A DNA stretch of 64,000 nt from Ephemerocybe angulata (taxonomy: Eukaryota > Basidiomycota > Agaricomycetes > Agaricales > Psathyrellaceae). Within the stretch, counting starts at the first letter, position 1, and each line of letters begins with the position of its first letter. The notes below the pieces were generated by a model that searched no databases, had not been told where the DNA came from, and saw only the letters and a list, made by a program, of their open reading frames with translations. Of the stretch, positions 10,865 to 22,469 are shown in pieces. The stretch spans positions 1,404,735-1,468,734 of the forward strand of contig JAACJK010000110.1 in assembly GCA_013368325.1 (NCBI GenBank), in the 5' to 3' direction. The position numbers were made by a program, and so were the translations under genes.

Positions 10865-11408
10865 TTAAATAACATTAGTAATAGGTATATTGATCAACAA
10901 TAGTACTCTATCGTCGACTCTGCGCCTATCTCCTCTTCCCGACATCCCATCCCTTCTTCCCATTGCCCAATCCATGCCTGTGGTCCGTAGAAAACAGACA
11001 ATCCGTATTGATAGTCTACACCAAGCCAAACCATCATTAGACAACCCAACCCCACATTCAATCCCATGCAATGCACCGAAACACACCTTCTCGGTAATCG
11101 CGAGCCCACAAAAGGCGCACGTGTATAAGACCTTGGGCGCGGGCGCGGGCGCCTTGGCTTTGGTGGCGCGCCGCTCGAGGCGGTCCGAGAGCTCGTCGAT
11201 GAGCTCGCGGGTGCTGAGGTCTTCGAGGATCTCGCGGGTGCTTAGCTCGTCGACGTAGTCGCGGGGGTGGGTCTGTTATTCCAGTGCGAGTGTATTAGGG
11301 AGTCGGTCGGTCTAGTGGTACGTGGAGGAGAGGGTGGCTACGTACGTGTCCGCGGGCTGCGACGAGCGAGATGAGGGCTAGAGGGAGGGCGAGGACGGTG
11401 AGACGCAT
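10865..11408 (-). CDS. Secreted RE-L family protein, copy 1
   Basis: Exon 1 (11346-11408) encodes exactly a signal peptide: MRLTVLALPLALISLVAARG then H. A 73-bp intron (gtacgt...aacag) follows in phase 0. Exon 2 opens with a charged pro-region, RDYVDELSTREILEDL then STRELIDELSDRLERR. This is closely matched by the proteins at 52979-53402 and 26769-27299. It is followed by an Ala/Pro/Lys linker (KAKAPAPAPK) and LYTCAFCG with further cysteines (VCF, IEC, WCR). CxxC resembles half of a metal-binding site. LERR is a possible Kex2-type cleavage site. The last ~80 residues, to the TGA/TAA at 10865, are less convincing and a further intron may exist there. Function unknown; secretion is inferred from the signal peptide. 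Confidence 0.6.
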
Positions 11409-11503
11409 TGTGGTTGGTTTGGTTGGTTGGTTGAAAAGTTTCGAAGGTGTGGGGAATTTGGAGTATGAGATGTGTTGATGAGAATGGGAGGGACATTTGG
11501 GTG

Positions 11504-11513
11504 GTATATATAC
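11504..11513 (-). promoter_or_regulatory. TATA box of the RE-L secreted gene copy 1
   Basis: TATATATACC element about 96 bp upstream of the minus-strand ATG at 11408. Confidence 0.45.
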
Positions 11514-12390
11514 CTTTTTCATTCACGCCTCAGTGTAAGGTCCTCGGTATGTACGCTACAGTTGAGAGTAGGTGGAAAGAAAATTGTGGGAGGGATGCCG
11601 TGAATCACATCCTCGAGTTCTTGGATTGCATCAAATAAAACGAGTACATTTCAAACACTGATAATTGCATAGAGAGGAGAGTAGTTATACTCGTTAGTGG
11701 CCGACTTGACATCCATCCACGCCTTCATGCCTCACAGGGTAGAGTGTATCGGCAAAGACAAGGTCTTGAATACACGGTTGAAGATGCAATACACGATACG
11801 CTCGCTACAAAGCAGCACATAACCCACTGTCAATGGAAGCGCTCTACGTCCACGGCACGATGGCGGTTAGAGATGTTCCGCGTCTACGTGCTTCGATGCG
11901 CCTCCGGTACACATCCGCGGTCATGGATCGGCTCTACGCACTTTCTGCCTCTCCGATTGAACTTGTGCTGTGACTGTCGATGTTACATAGCAAATGAAAC
12001 TACATACCAGCCGCGCAAAGTGCCCCACCTTCGATGATGGACGATGGTTGTAATTGCAATTTTAACTTATGTTTCCAAAGGCAAAATGCCTGTAATACAT
12101 CTCGAATTGTGATTCCGCGAGTTAGGTCGAAATTCACCTTCGGCATAGTCCTGTAGACCTAAGTCCTTTGACCTCCTTCCACCTTAACACAGACTAACTT
12201 GAAAATGACAAGTCACCACGGTATATCCCGCCAATCCCGCAACCCTGATTTGCGCAGCATCCGGGTGAGCCTATCCGCGAAAAGCGAAAAGGGAACTGAT
12301 GCACCAGTCATGGATGTGGAAATGCCGTTTCCACTCGATGATCAGAGATGGCGGGCGTACATAGGTCCCAAACCCTAGGTTATTATCTCT
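11514..12390. other. Intergenic, no supported gene
   Basis: Nothing recognisable on either strand; only short frames without features. Confidence 0.35.
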
Positions 12391-12589
12391 AGTTGTGCGG
12401 AGGCAATCATGTAACATTGATGTTAACGGGCCAAAATCATGGTGCCATGATAGCCTACGAAACATATGATGGGAGAGGTGAACTTGGCCTCCAGATGTAC
12501 TCAGGGCTGAACGCGGCGAGGTCCGTCCTCTGTACTTTATCGAACATTAACTCTGCGACGCAGAGATTATTGCGCAGATGTCGTAAGCC

Positions 12590-13050
12590 TTCAAGCTTCA
12601 CCTTTCCAAACGACTCAGCATCCAATTGGCGTGACACCACAGAGTCAGTCTTGATATTTGCCACTATGAACACTACCTCCAGTGCCCTTGCACGGATACT
12701 CCACCTTCTCAGCATGTACCAGGATGTCCAGGACAAGCTTCGCGCAGAGCTGCGAGAAGCCCGTGAGAACTATGGGGACCAACCTGATTACGACCAGCTA
12801 ATCAGCCTCCCATACCTCGACGCGGTCTGCTGGGAGACTCTCCGACTTTATCCACCCGTTCCGGCGGTAATCAGAGAGTGAGTACTTACATTTGGTGATG
12901 TTGGGCCCTGATATCTACACGTCTACAACTACTCACCCGGGACCCCGATCAATGGGGTGAACGGCGAAGAGATGTCCGAGATATTCCTGCCTAAAGGCTC
13001 GAAAATATGTTCTTTGTGTGAATAACGGCCTTGACCGTGCAGTATTACTA
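12590..13050 (+). pseudogene. Cytochrome P450 relic (I-helix and K-helix region only)
   Basis: The frame through 12878 contains a P450 I-helix (LIFATMNTTSSALARIL; the usual acid-Thr pair is changed to MNTT), a J-helix (YQDVQDKLRAELREARENYG) and the K-helix ExxR motif (WETLRLYPPVPAVIRE). It ends at a splice donor (gtgagt, 12879). After the expected intron, NGVNGEEMSEIFLPKGSKIC matches the usual post-K-helix segment, then stops follow. The haem-binding loop (FxxGxRxCxG) and the whole N-terminal half are missing. It cannot encode an active monooxygenase. It resembles multicopy basidiomycete P450s; the clan is not assigned. Confidence 0.7.
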
Positions 13051-13599
13051 TTAGAGCAGCCCTGTCAGGGATGTGTACAGACGATTTCTGTGGGTTAGTG
13101 TTGAACCTATCCAACGAATGGCGCATTGGATCGACTCTTATTATGAGCACGCGAACTGTGGACGCCGGCCTGCAAATAACCCTCCAAACGCATGCCACCG
13201 TCCGTCTACCTTGAAAGAAAAAGGGGGGCGTAGAAGGTGAGGTCCTAGCCCTAGCCCAAGAAATATTCTGATATCGTTGCTTGAGAAAGCCACCCCGACG
13301 GCTGCTGAGTCGCGCGAGCGGCGGATCAATGTCACCCTAACCCCAGGGCCTTCAAATCACGCATTGAAACGGCAACGACTTCCCACGCACCTTTCCTCCT
13401 CCCACAACCATCGTCGTCGAGACGCAATGGCGGCGGGCTCGGCCGCATCCTCAACCCACTCGCTCACAACTCTGATCGGCCCCACCCAGCGGCCCCCCGC
13501 CCCGCTGTACATCTCCCAATTCACAGCCGAGTCGCCCCGCCCCACACCGCTCGATCTCTACTCGCCCTTCCCCCCAAGTAAGGTTTAACAAACGAGGAC

Positions 13600-14475
13600 C
13601 ATCCGCCCGGCATGGAAGAGGTGACTGCACCAGCTGCTGGGGTGGCAGCAGCAGTACCTCATTACGGTGCTTGAGACGGCGACGGTGTTTCATAGGGTGA
13701 ACAATTGCGTGGGGCTTGGGTGGGGATAGGGTTGGCTGCCGTATTTATGGTGGAGTAGATTGCGTGGGTCGTATGTTGGAGCTTTTGCTGGCCGAGCTTG
13801 TTTAGATGGCTTCTAGGTGCGTTTATCCATCTATGTCGTTCGGGTGGTGTACTCACGGACGATGTGGGTAGCGTTCTACAGCATCATCGACCTCCTTTCG
13901 GTCCTGCCCTACTACATCGAGCTTACGCTCGGGCAAGACACCTCCATCCTGCGCATGTTTCGCCGCCTCCGCGTCTTCTGCCCTTTCGCTACAACCACGC
14001 CATCCGCCTGTGCGTCCCTCTCTCCCGCTCCCTCCTTTACTCGAACCTGACAGCTACGTAGCGCGATGCAAGCGATGTATCCATCCTGCGCATGTCCTGC
14101 GTCCTCCACGTTCTCCGCCCCTTCCGCTACGACCACACTATCCTCCTGTGCGTCCGACTCACCCCTCCCTCTCCCGAATCCGAAGCTAACAAGCCAACCC
14201 CACCGTGCGCAGGCTGCACCACGCGCTGCTTCCGGATCCTTCTTCGTCACGATACTCACTGTACTCATTGCGATTTCGTACGTCGTCCCATCTTCATATC
14301 CTCGCCCCGCTACTGATCTCCCTCCGTCTCTAGCTCCACAGATACTTCGCCGAACGCGGGACATGGGATGAGGCCATGGACACCTCCCTCAACTGCGACG
14401 ACGACCAACTCAACTCGTCAACTCGTGTTCGTTTCCGCCGCCGCTGTAGCACGGTTCGATCGTCAGTGAGTACTT
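13600..14475 (+). pseudogene. Voltage-gated K+ channel-like relic A1
   Basis: Different frames carry pieces of an ion-transport (voltage-gated channel) protein in the right order. An S1-like segment (VLETATVFHRVNNCV) is at about 13661-13705. S3-S4 (WVAFYSIIDLLSVLPYYIEL, then ILRMFRRLRVFCPF) is at 13865-13990. A pore-helix approach (YFAERGTWDEAMDT) is at 14343-14390. Frames change several times and the selectivity filter (TVGYG) is not found. RRLRVF with Arg at every third position is the voltage-sensor pattern. This is a decayed copy; six or more such relics occur in the window. Confidence 0.65.
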
Positions 14476-14749
14476 ACACATTCTTCTCCCTTTTCCCCCT
14501 CCCCCTTCCACACCACCCCGATCCCCATCGCGTCCGCACGCACGCAGAGGCGGATTGGGCGTAGCACATGGCACGTTTTGGTTGTGAGCGTCCGTTAGAC
14601 GCCCGCCGCTCGTTCCGTGTTGTGCCGTCCCTTCCGAACTCTGGGTGCGGTTGGTTGTGTGTTTGGGGGAGTCTTAAGTCAGTGAGCGGGTGTGAGTGTT
14701 AGCGCTGGTATGGGTTTTGGTTGGTGCTCGGAGCTCGACGGCGCTACAC

Positions 14750-15245
14750 CAGCTGCTGGAGCAGCCTCCGACCAGTAGCAGTGCGTCTGTGGTGCGCATG
14801 GGGCTGGGGATGAAGATTGGGTTGGTGTTTGTGTTTACGGTGAGTATATTGCGAAGGTGGGGTGTTGGATGGAGCTTTAGCTGGGCGAATCCGTTTAGAT
14901 GGGTTTTATGGGCGTCTTGTTTCTCTGTCATTCGGGTGGGATACTGGCGGATGGAACGATGCGGGTAGCTTTACAAGGAATCATCGACTTTCTTTATGTA
15001 CTTCCGTACTGCGCTTGCCCAACACATGTATGTCCGCTTCCGGTTCTCGCTCCTGCGCTTGCTTCGCGTCCTCCATGTCTTCCACCGGCCTTGGTACAAC
15101 CACACCACCCTCATGTACGTCGCACCCCGGTCTATCGCAACCCGAAGCTAACAAGCCTGTATCTCTATCATTTGGGTGCTGTAGGAAGCAGCTCTATGAT
15201 ACTTCTTCGGCTGCGTTTACTTCTCGTCCCTGTTCGTGACTTCTT
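14750..15245 (+). pseudogene. Voltage-gated K+ channel-like relic A2
   Basis: A second, more decayed copy inside block A. An S2-like stretch (MKIGLVFVFTVSILRRWG, then FSWANPFRWV) lies at 14800-14905, followed by an S3 remnant (ALQGIIDFLYVLPY) at about 14971-15010 and a frame-shifted S4 region. The matching copy in block B is at about 22470-22800. Confidence 0.5.
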
Positions 15246-16134
15246 TCCATGTTCGATGATGCTTCGGCCGATGTTAGGGCCGACGGGGGCGGTGGGGTTC
15301 GTGGGATATGCTTCGGCGTCTGCCGCTATCGATGATAAAATGCGATCTTCCTTTCCTTTCTTTCTTTCCCCGTCCTCCTTTCCTTCCTTCCTGCGAGGTG
15401 CCCGCACATCTATCGCTCCCATCTACGTCCGCCCTTGGCCGAGCGAAAGGTATATCATGAGTATTGAGCGTCAGCGTCTATTAGACGCCGGCTGCTCATC
15501 CGTGTTGATTTCCCTTTCATACTTCGGGCGGTCGTTTATGGGGCGAATATGGATGATGGGCGTGGTTTTTTCTGTGGGCTTCGTTCGTCGTTCAGCCCTC
15601 GGGCTCTCACTTCGGGCTCCCTCTTATCCTTGTATTATCTCCTTTCAACGCTTCATGCGAATCGGATGGATGGTCCCTCCCATGGGCTTTGTGCTCGTCA
15701 GCACTTTGGCTAGACCGCCCCTGCGGCTTGCGTTGGGTCAGTCCGGCCTGTATGTGTATGTGGGTGCGCACCCCGGGAGGTGATGTGTGTTCGGTCTCTT
15801 GATTACACTATATGGTTGACGGAGGACCTCGAGTATCGTTGTTGTTGGGATGTCAGGCGTCGAAGGACGAAGGCGGATGGCATGTATCGGTCGCTTGCTC
15901 GTTGAACTCCTCAGCTCCACTCGTTCAGACGTCCGTCCGTTCGAGCGATCGGTCGGTTGGTTGGGCTGGCGTCCCTTGAGCATGAGTGATCAATACTTTG
16001 CTGAGTACCTCGGGTCGTGTTTCCCTTTCTCCTCTTCAGCGTGTGGCATTCCCCTGAAGCTGCTTGCGGTGACGCGGGCGTTGGGGTAGAGTTCTCTTTT
16101 GTGAAGAGGGCGTGTACGCGCATGGTTGGTTTGA

Positions 16135-16516
16135 CTTCTGTCGATATTCAATGTTCTCGCCCTTACATCTGCCTGACCAGACACTAGAGTCATAAGACGC
16201 AAAAAGTTGCAACTACAGCTTTAATCACGACAGAAAACGCGGCAGTATACTAAGGATATGCTTTACAGTGCTAAATCCGTGAGCTCAGACAACGAGGCGC
16301 GAGCAGGAGTTTGGATGGGGTAGACCGTGGAGGAGACTAGCACAAGACACTCTAATTCGTTGAACGCCAAAAGCAAGACCATGAACGAAGGAGGGGGAAA
16401 GCATATATCATAAGTACTTGGCAAATAAGGTTGATCGTTGTACGTTAAACCGTCCTGTCCGAGGAACACCGAGATTGGCATAGTAACATGTAGATCGAGG
16501 CCGGAAAAAGGGTAAA
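16135..16516. other. 3' flank of the TPR-CHAT gene, no gene
   Basis: About 380 bp between block A and the stop codon of the TPR-CHAT gene. A minus-strand frame at 16263-16547 is weak. Probably the 3' untranslated region and terminator of that gene. Confidence 0.35.
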
Positions 16517-19500
16517 TCAGTAACCGAAGTGAACGTATGGAATCCAAGCAAGCAACGATTGATCTGAGTTGTCGTTCAGCCGAAGGCGTAGCTGTTGAAT
16601 GGCGTGGTGGAGCGCATGAGCAGAGTTTGTCCCATCAAACTCGCCCCCACTGGCGGGATCCCTGCGATCCAGTAGGCATCGATAGAAGTCGACGGCGACA
16701 TCTGGGGCGTGGTGATCTCCAATAGACCACATAGTGGCCACTACTCGGCGATATCCCGCAGAGAGCATACCCGCGGCAAGATGAACAGCCTCGTCGGGTA
16801 ACGTCTGCACGCCAGTGCTCGTCTGACAAGCGGAAAGGAACGCTAGGTCCGCATTTTTGAGATCCCGCTGAAGGATGCTCGCGAGATCAAGGGACCCATC
16901 GTGGAAGGAGAACCGACTCCGGAGTGGGTTATCCGCATCTTGGGAAGCGTGGCATGCCAAGTGCACACTGCTGAGCCTAGCCATAGAGTCAAGACAACTG
17001 GAGGATGTAACGGCGCTCCCTTCCAGCTTCTCCGCCCTAACAGCAGCGCTTGTGGCCATGTCGTAAATAGCTCGAACTTCTCTCGTTGTTCCAGGGATAG
17101 CTGAGCCACCAGGGGTGTTAGGCTGGCTGGTCAACAAAAGACCAGACACTTCCTTATCAATTTGGCGGTTGTTCCTGACTCGGTCGGTGAGTGCGGCGAC
17201 AGTGGGAGTGTATGATGACACTGCGTAGTCCATGACGCTTTCGGTGCACTGATCGTCGTAGATCCCTGCTGCATGGATGGGAAGGAATGATAATGGACCG
17301 GTAGGGCACCACCAGATCCTTGGTGGCGCTTCCCCTGAACTTCGGTCTATTGTCTAGAAGGATATGAAATCGTTAGTAAATCGACAAGCTTACTTTAGAG
17401 CAGCCACACCCACGGGTATTTTCACACCAACCAGAATTGGCTTCACTACCTCCTCCCATAGCCCTCGAAGAATACCTCGGACAAGAGTATCACTTCCCTT
17501 TGCTCTTAACGAGATACTCCTGACGGCTCTGACCCTATCCTCGTCTCCTAAAACATCCACCCCCGTTGAGCCACGGTCACGGAGGTCGTACGAGCGAAGC
17601 TGGGTGCTCAGATCTTCCCTGTAGTGATTACACTTCGCGAGTGAGAAGGTGGGAAGGGTGATGTGGAGGAGAGTGTCCCTTCCTGCCACCAGCGCAATCG
17701 CATCGCACCGACCCTCATCAACGTTTATGATGAAGACATAGCCGGCCTCTGGGAGGTGCTGCAGGAGGGTATAACATGGAGACGGTTCGAGGAACGTTTC
17801 AAATCCAGGCATTGCCCGGACCTTTGCGAGGAGACAGTCGAACTGCTGCGAAAGATCGAAATTCTTTCGAGCTTCGTCCTCCAAGGATATCTTCTCTGAT
17901 AACGGCATGTCCGTTTGAAATTGGGCTCTGGAGGATCCGGCGGCTTCGAGCTGCTTTGAAACGGACATAATGGTGTCCGCAAGATGGCTGTCATATCGAC
18001 GCAGCTCGTCTAACGGTGATCGGAGCTTCGTGAGCTGACGCCATACAAGGCAGCGCCCTTGCTCAAGCCACTCTAAAGCCTTATCAGGACGTCCATGTGC
18101 GAATGCGGCGGCTGCAGCGTGAAGCGGTAGGCCGGAGATATTCTGAAGCTGAGAGTAACGGTGTTGCAGCGTTTGTTCGAGTGTCGCGATCAGTGTGATC
18201 AAGCGGATGGTGGTATCGTACGCACTCAGCAGTTCAGGGGAGTAGACGTCGGAACGAATCAGAGTCTGGGCCCAATTTTGTGACCCACTTAGTCTGTCAT
18301 GTGGGGAGCCGAGGTTGGATGTTGCACATGACTTGAAATAGTAGAGAGCCTGAGCGAGTGCGTGTCGATCTCCCAAGTGGTAAAAGCGGGACTCGAAAAA
18401 GGTACCAAGGGTGTTGTGTCGCTGAGGCGTGCTGGGGTGACCCTCCGCGGTGAGCTCTACCACCTCCTTTTGTGCTCTAATAGCCTCATCGATGTCAGAA
18501 GGATCTGCAGTGTGTTCAAAGCGAGATTTAAGAGTGAGACACAAGGTTTCGATCAGTGAAGGCATGTTTGCATGTCCGGCCGGAGTGAGGCTCGCTGCTC
18601 TCCTTTGGATTGAAAGGGCCTCATTGATGTGATCGATGTTACCAGTATGTCGGAATTGGGCCCTGCGTGCCTGACTGAGGCTATTGAGGAGGAAAGGCAT
18701 ACTCGCATGGTCTTCCCCGGTAAGCACTAGTGCTCTCTGCTGCACCATGATAGCCCAAGCGAGGTCTTGATGATCCCCAGTGTGATCGAAGCGAGACAGG
18801 AGCATGCCACCGAGACTGGCTAGCTGGCGATGCATGTTTGAATGTCCCTCTGGCGTAAGCTCCACGGCTCTCTGCTGCGTTGCAATCGCCTCAACCATGT
18901 CGCGAGGATCCCCCGTGTGCCGAAAGCGAGTTATGAGTGAGACTCCAAGGTTGCTGAGCCAGGAAGGCATGTCGACATAACCCTCAGGAGTACGCTCCAC
19001 GGCTCGTTGCTGGGCAATGATGGCTTCGGCGAGGTCACGGATATTTCCCGTATGCTTGAAGCGGGCTCGAAGAGACAATCCCAAGTTGTTGAGTGGACAA
19101 GCGATGTTTGCGTGACCTTCCGGGGTGAGCGCCACTGCTTTGCGAAACAATGAAATGGCCTCAGAGATATTGAGAAGGTCTTGACTGCGCGCAAACAGAG
19201 ACAGGTAAACAGCCCCAAGATTAGTGAGGTGGGAAGGCATGGAAGCATCCCCTTCCAGAGTGAGCTCTACTGCTGTCTTCTGAGCTCTAAAAGCCCTATC
19301 TAAGTCTTGAGTATCTCCAGTATGATCAAAACGAGACAGAAGCGCGACACCGAGGTTGCTAAGCCTGGATGGCATGTCAGCACTCCCAGCCGGAGTGTGC
19401 CCCACCGCTATCTCATGCGCTAAAATAGCGTCAGAGAGATCATTCAGATCTCCCGTGCGACAGAAGCGGTCTTCAAATGAGACTCCGAGGTTGTTGTACC

Positions 19501-19633
19501 GGAAAGGGATGGCTGAGTCGCTGTCTGGAGTAAGCTCCAATGCTCTCCAAAGTGCGGCTATTGAATTTGAAATAGAAGCAACGTCGCCTGTTGTCAGGAA
19601 TTGGCTTCTCAAAGTAAGGCCCTCCACGTCCAA
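16517..19633 (-). CDS. TPR-CHAT protein, copy (a), apparently intact
   Basis: Two exons on the minus strand, 17414-19633 and 16517-17353, joined by a 60-bp intron (gtgggt...tctag), give about 1018 residues. Residues ~1-430 are nine to ten tetratricopeptide-like repeats with a ~45-residue period (consensus NLGxxLxxRFxHTGDxxD...AVELTPEGHxxMP). A linker with ALEWLEQGRCLVWRQL follows, then a C-terminal CHAT domain (caspase-HetF associated with TPRs). The CHAT part shows WWCPTGPLSFLPIHAAG, SSVHLACHASQ with the predicted catalytic His (~875) and LAFLSACQTSTG with the Cys (~916), then AGMLSAGYRRVVATMWSIGD, and ends in WIPYVHFGY. It is probably a cytosolic cysteine protease with a repeat sensor, as in the expanded basidiomycete family. 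The start is uncertain: a TATGTC-extended exon with acceptor at 19648 could join a small upstream exon (ATG at 19803-19805), giving a slightly longer N-terminus. Confidence 0.8.
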
Positions 19634-19659
19634 ATTGCGGACATAATCTGAATAGCGTT

Positions 19660-20700
19660 CATGTGAAATTAGAAGTCATTTGCATAGATTGGGCGTGGTA
19701 AAATATCTTGCCATTGGTGCCCTCTGCGGGAATTGGGCTACGAGGAACATGTTCAAGGCCAGATCATCTGATATGTCGGGACAATACATACGTGGTACCA
19801 TCCATTATTTCATAAAACTTCAACCAGAAGAGGTGAGCCAACGATGTAAGGATGATTCACGGTAAACCAAGGAAGGAATAGACGTATTAGTTTACAAGTA
19901 ATATACCATTCCTTAGGGCCACAGCATATACATACACAGCACACGGACTAGAGATTCTGCTCGGTAATATGGTAGTGCACTCTAACTTCATTCTTCCGGA
20001 CAGGTTTGATAATACAAAAATGGGCCTCCCCTTGACGCCGTCGCACAGCTTTCCACAGCTCTACCCCGTCTACTACCCAATGTTCGTTGTACTTAGCACT
20101 GGTATGGCATCCACGACAGGCAACATTCGATCTCGTTTCAACCGCCACCGACACTTAGATCATCAAGCCTTCAATGCAGCGCAATGCCCATCATGATAAC
20201 CGCACAATTTACACCGCTTTTTCTACATATCGCGAATCAATAGGCACTGTACGCAAGTGATAGGATGCAATGTCCCGTTTAAGTTTTAAAATGGGTCTCT
20301 GTTATACCGTACGTGGCATACGAGACTAATCGACCATGAAACAAGTACGAAACCCCAGGCGCTCTCCTCCTGGTACAGTTATATTGGATCAGATCGTTTG
20401 ATGCCATGTGGACAGTCGACATCACAGCTTGCTTCCCCACTCACCTGCTCGGCGCGATCACGAACTCCTCGCCGACCAGGCGCCTTATACTACTCCATCT
20501 GTAAGCGTTCGAGGTTGCGCGGTGTTGTAAGGTGGACCCCCCTTTCTGTTCAAGCTCGTCCTCCGAGTCACTTCGATATTATTCGCTTCTCAATCGTCAC
20601 TCGTTCGTAGTATATATACTCACTAGCTCCTTCCTCACTGCAAAGTCCTTTTTTCTTTCTCGGTCTGAATAGTGAGCATTTCTCTATCGTCTCCCTGCAT
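19660..20700. other. Region upstream of the TPR-CHAT gene, no gene seen
   Basis: Probably contains the promoter and a possible tiny first exon (19799-19805) of the TPR-CHAT gene. The remainder to 20700 has only short, featureless frames. Confidence 0.35.
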
Positions 20701-20706
20701 CCAATA

Positions 20707-20867
20707 CAGTAGAACCTACGTTAGTAAGCCATACTCTGAAAAGTCATAACCGCCAATAAGTCATACCACCGGTGGTCCACCGAATCTCTTTCCCCCGCCA
20801 AAATGACCTCGGAAAAGTCATAACCTCCATAGGTCATAGGTCGTGATGGGTACACAGGGTTTTACTG
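20707..20867. mobile_element. pogo/Fot1-like MITE, ~161 bp
   Basis: The left end CAGTAGAACCT and the right end AGGGTTTTACTG are imperfect inverted repeats (CAGTAgAACC and CAGTAaAACC), flanked on both sides by TA (20705-20706 and 20868-20869). This matches the terminal pattern and TA target duplication of pogo/Fot1-type Tc1-mariner elements. The interior repeats AAAAGTCATAAC twice (about 20740 and 20813). It has no coding capacity, so it is non-autonomous. Confidence 0.55.
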
Positions 20868-21189
20868 TACGTTGAAGCAAGCCCGAGGATCCAACGAGGA
20901 TCGTCGCTGAAGCCCGAGGAACACCACCCTAACCCCCGCGTAAATGAGCATCGAACACGGCAGGGCATTCCCACGCACCTTTCCTCCCCACCGCGATCGT
21001 CGTCGGGACGCAATGGCGGTGGGCTCGCCCGCATCCTCATCCCACTCGCTCACGACGCTTATCGGCCCCACCCAGCGGCCCTCCGCCTCACTATACATCT
21101 CCAAATTCACAACCGAATCCCCCCTCCCCTCGCCTCTCCTCCCCCAACGCAAGGTAGCAGGCGACGACGTCCTCCTCACCATCTGAACC

Positions 21190-21960
21190 GCATGGAAGAG
21201 GGGCTTATAGACCTGCTGAAGCAGCCTGCGAGCGGTAGCAGTGCGTCTGCGGGGTACATGGGAGCCCGGCGCTCATTGCGGTGCTCGAGACGGTGCCGAC
21301 GTTCGTTCCATCGGGTTACAATCGCGTGTGGTTCGGGATGGAGGCGGGATGGTTGTGGTGTTTACTGTGGAGTATATCGCTAGGGTGGCCATGGCGTATT
21401 GGAGATTTAGCTTGTCGAGTCTCTCTATCTATGTGCGTTTCCATACCTCTATCATGGGAGCGTTAGACTGACGGTGTGGATAGCCTTGTACAGGATCGAC
21501 CTCCTCTCGGCGCTTCTGTACTACGTCGAGTCCATGTTCGGCCAAGACGCCTCTTTTCCCCCCCGCTTCTCCATCCTGAGCATGTTCCGCGGCCTCCATA
21601 GTCCACGTCCTCCACCCCTCCGCTGCGACCACACCATTCACCCTGTGCGTCTACCGAGCCTCTAGGACGATCGAGGTGGTGTACCCTTCCGTGCGCAGGT
21701 CGTACCACGCTTTGCTCCCTTCGTCCTTCTTCGTCCCGGCCCTCATCGCGCCTTCGTACGTCGTCCCATCTTCCTATCCTCGACCGGCTACTGATCTCCC
21801 TGCATCTCTGCTAGAGATGCAGCTGCTCTACGGATACCCCGCTGAACACAGGACGTGGACGAGGCCATAGACACTTTCACCAACTCCGACGGCGACCCCA
21901 CCTAACTCGTCTCCATCCCCGCCGCCGCTGCAACACGGTTCGGTAGTCAGTGAGTACTTA
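21190..21960 (+). pseudogene. Voltage-gated K+ channel-like relic B1
   Basis: S1-S2 pieces (ALIAVLETVPTFVPSGYNRV, then WFGMEAGW) at about 21265-21350 and a frame-shifted S3-S4 (DRPPLGASVLRRV in one frame, IDLLSALLYYVESMFGQD in another) at 21486-21560. A pore-loop remnant corresponding to the usual SIPAAA segment lies at about 21910-21935, just before a splice-donor-like GTGAGT at 21950. Several frameshifts are present and the TVGYG filter is absent. Confidence 0.6.
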
Positions 21961-22469
21961 CACATCCTTCTCCCCCTTCCACATCACCCCGATCCCCTTC
22001 GCACCTCCATCACCTCCGCTCTCGAATTCACAATCCCGCGCCATCTACGTTTCTCATTATACTAACTTCTCATCCCTTGCTCTAGTGATAACGTCGTAGG
22101 TTCTTCGCGTTCCTCTTTCTCTTTCCGGTTCGGTTCTCCGGTGTTTCGAGTTCGTGCGCCATGCTTCGGGATTCGGCATCCACTATAACGGTCTTTGCTC
22201 AGTCGTTTCTTTGTTCTTTCTTTCTTCCCTTCTCCCTCGTTTCCTCGTCCGTCCGTGCGTCCTATGGCACCCATCTGCGCCCGCACGCACAGGCGGATTG
22301 GGCTTCATACATGGCATGTTTTGGGTGGTAGCGTCTGTTGGACGTCCGCCGCTCTTTTCGTGCTGTTAAGCTTTATGAACTCCATGTGCGGTTGTGCATG
22401 TGTTTGGGAGAGAGTAAGTCAGCGGAGTGGGTGTGCTGGTACGGATGGGTTTTGTTTGGTGCTCGGAGG

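Larger units (their letters stand above)
13300..16130 (+). repeat. Subtelomeric block A (segmental repeat with decayed K+ channel sequence)
   Basis: About 2.8 kb similar along its length to block B (20900-23890) and in part to block C (48490-51230). Shared landmarks in order: an N-terminal frame reading SLTTLIGPTQRP then LYISxFTxESP (13441-13550 here), channel S1-S4 and pore remnants, a hydrophobic segment ending FRWV, a second S3-S4 remnant, FVGYASASAAIDD at about 15298-15338, and a T/C-rich tail ending near TTTCCCTTTC at 16020. The similarity is visible as matching short strings, with many indels; no percentage was computed. Confidence 0.6.

Noticed and set aside
12878..13200. Full P450 gene continuing through 13.2 kb
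   Set aside because: After the NGEEMSEIFLPKGSKIC segment the frame stops and no haem-binding motif follows in any frame.
15168..15783. 294-codon and 84-codon frames in block A that look like long genes
   Set aside because: They cross channel remnants from different original frames and the corresponding block B sequence does not keep the frame; treated as decayed repeat.
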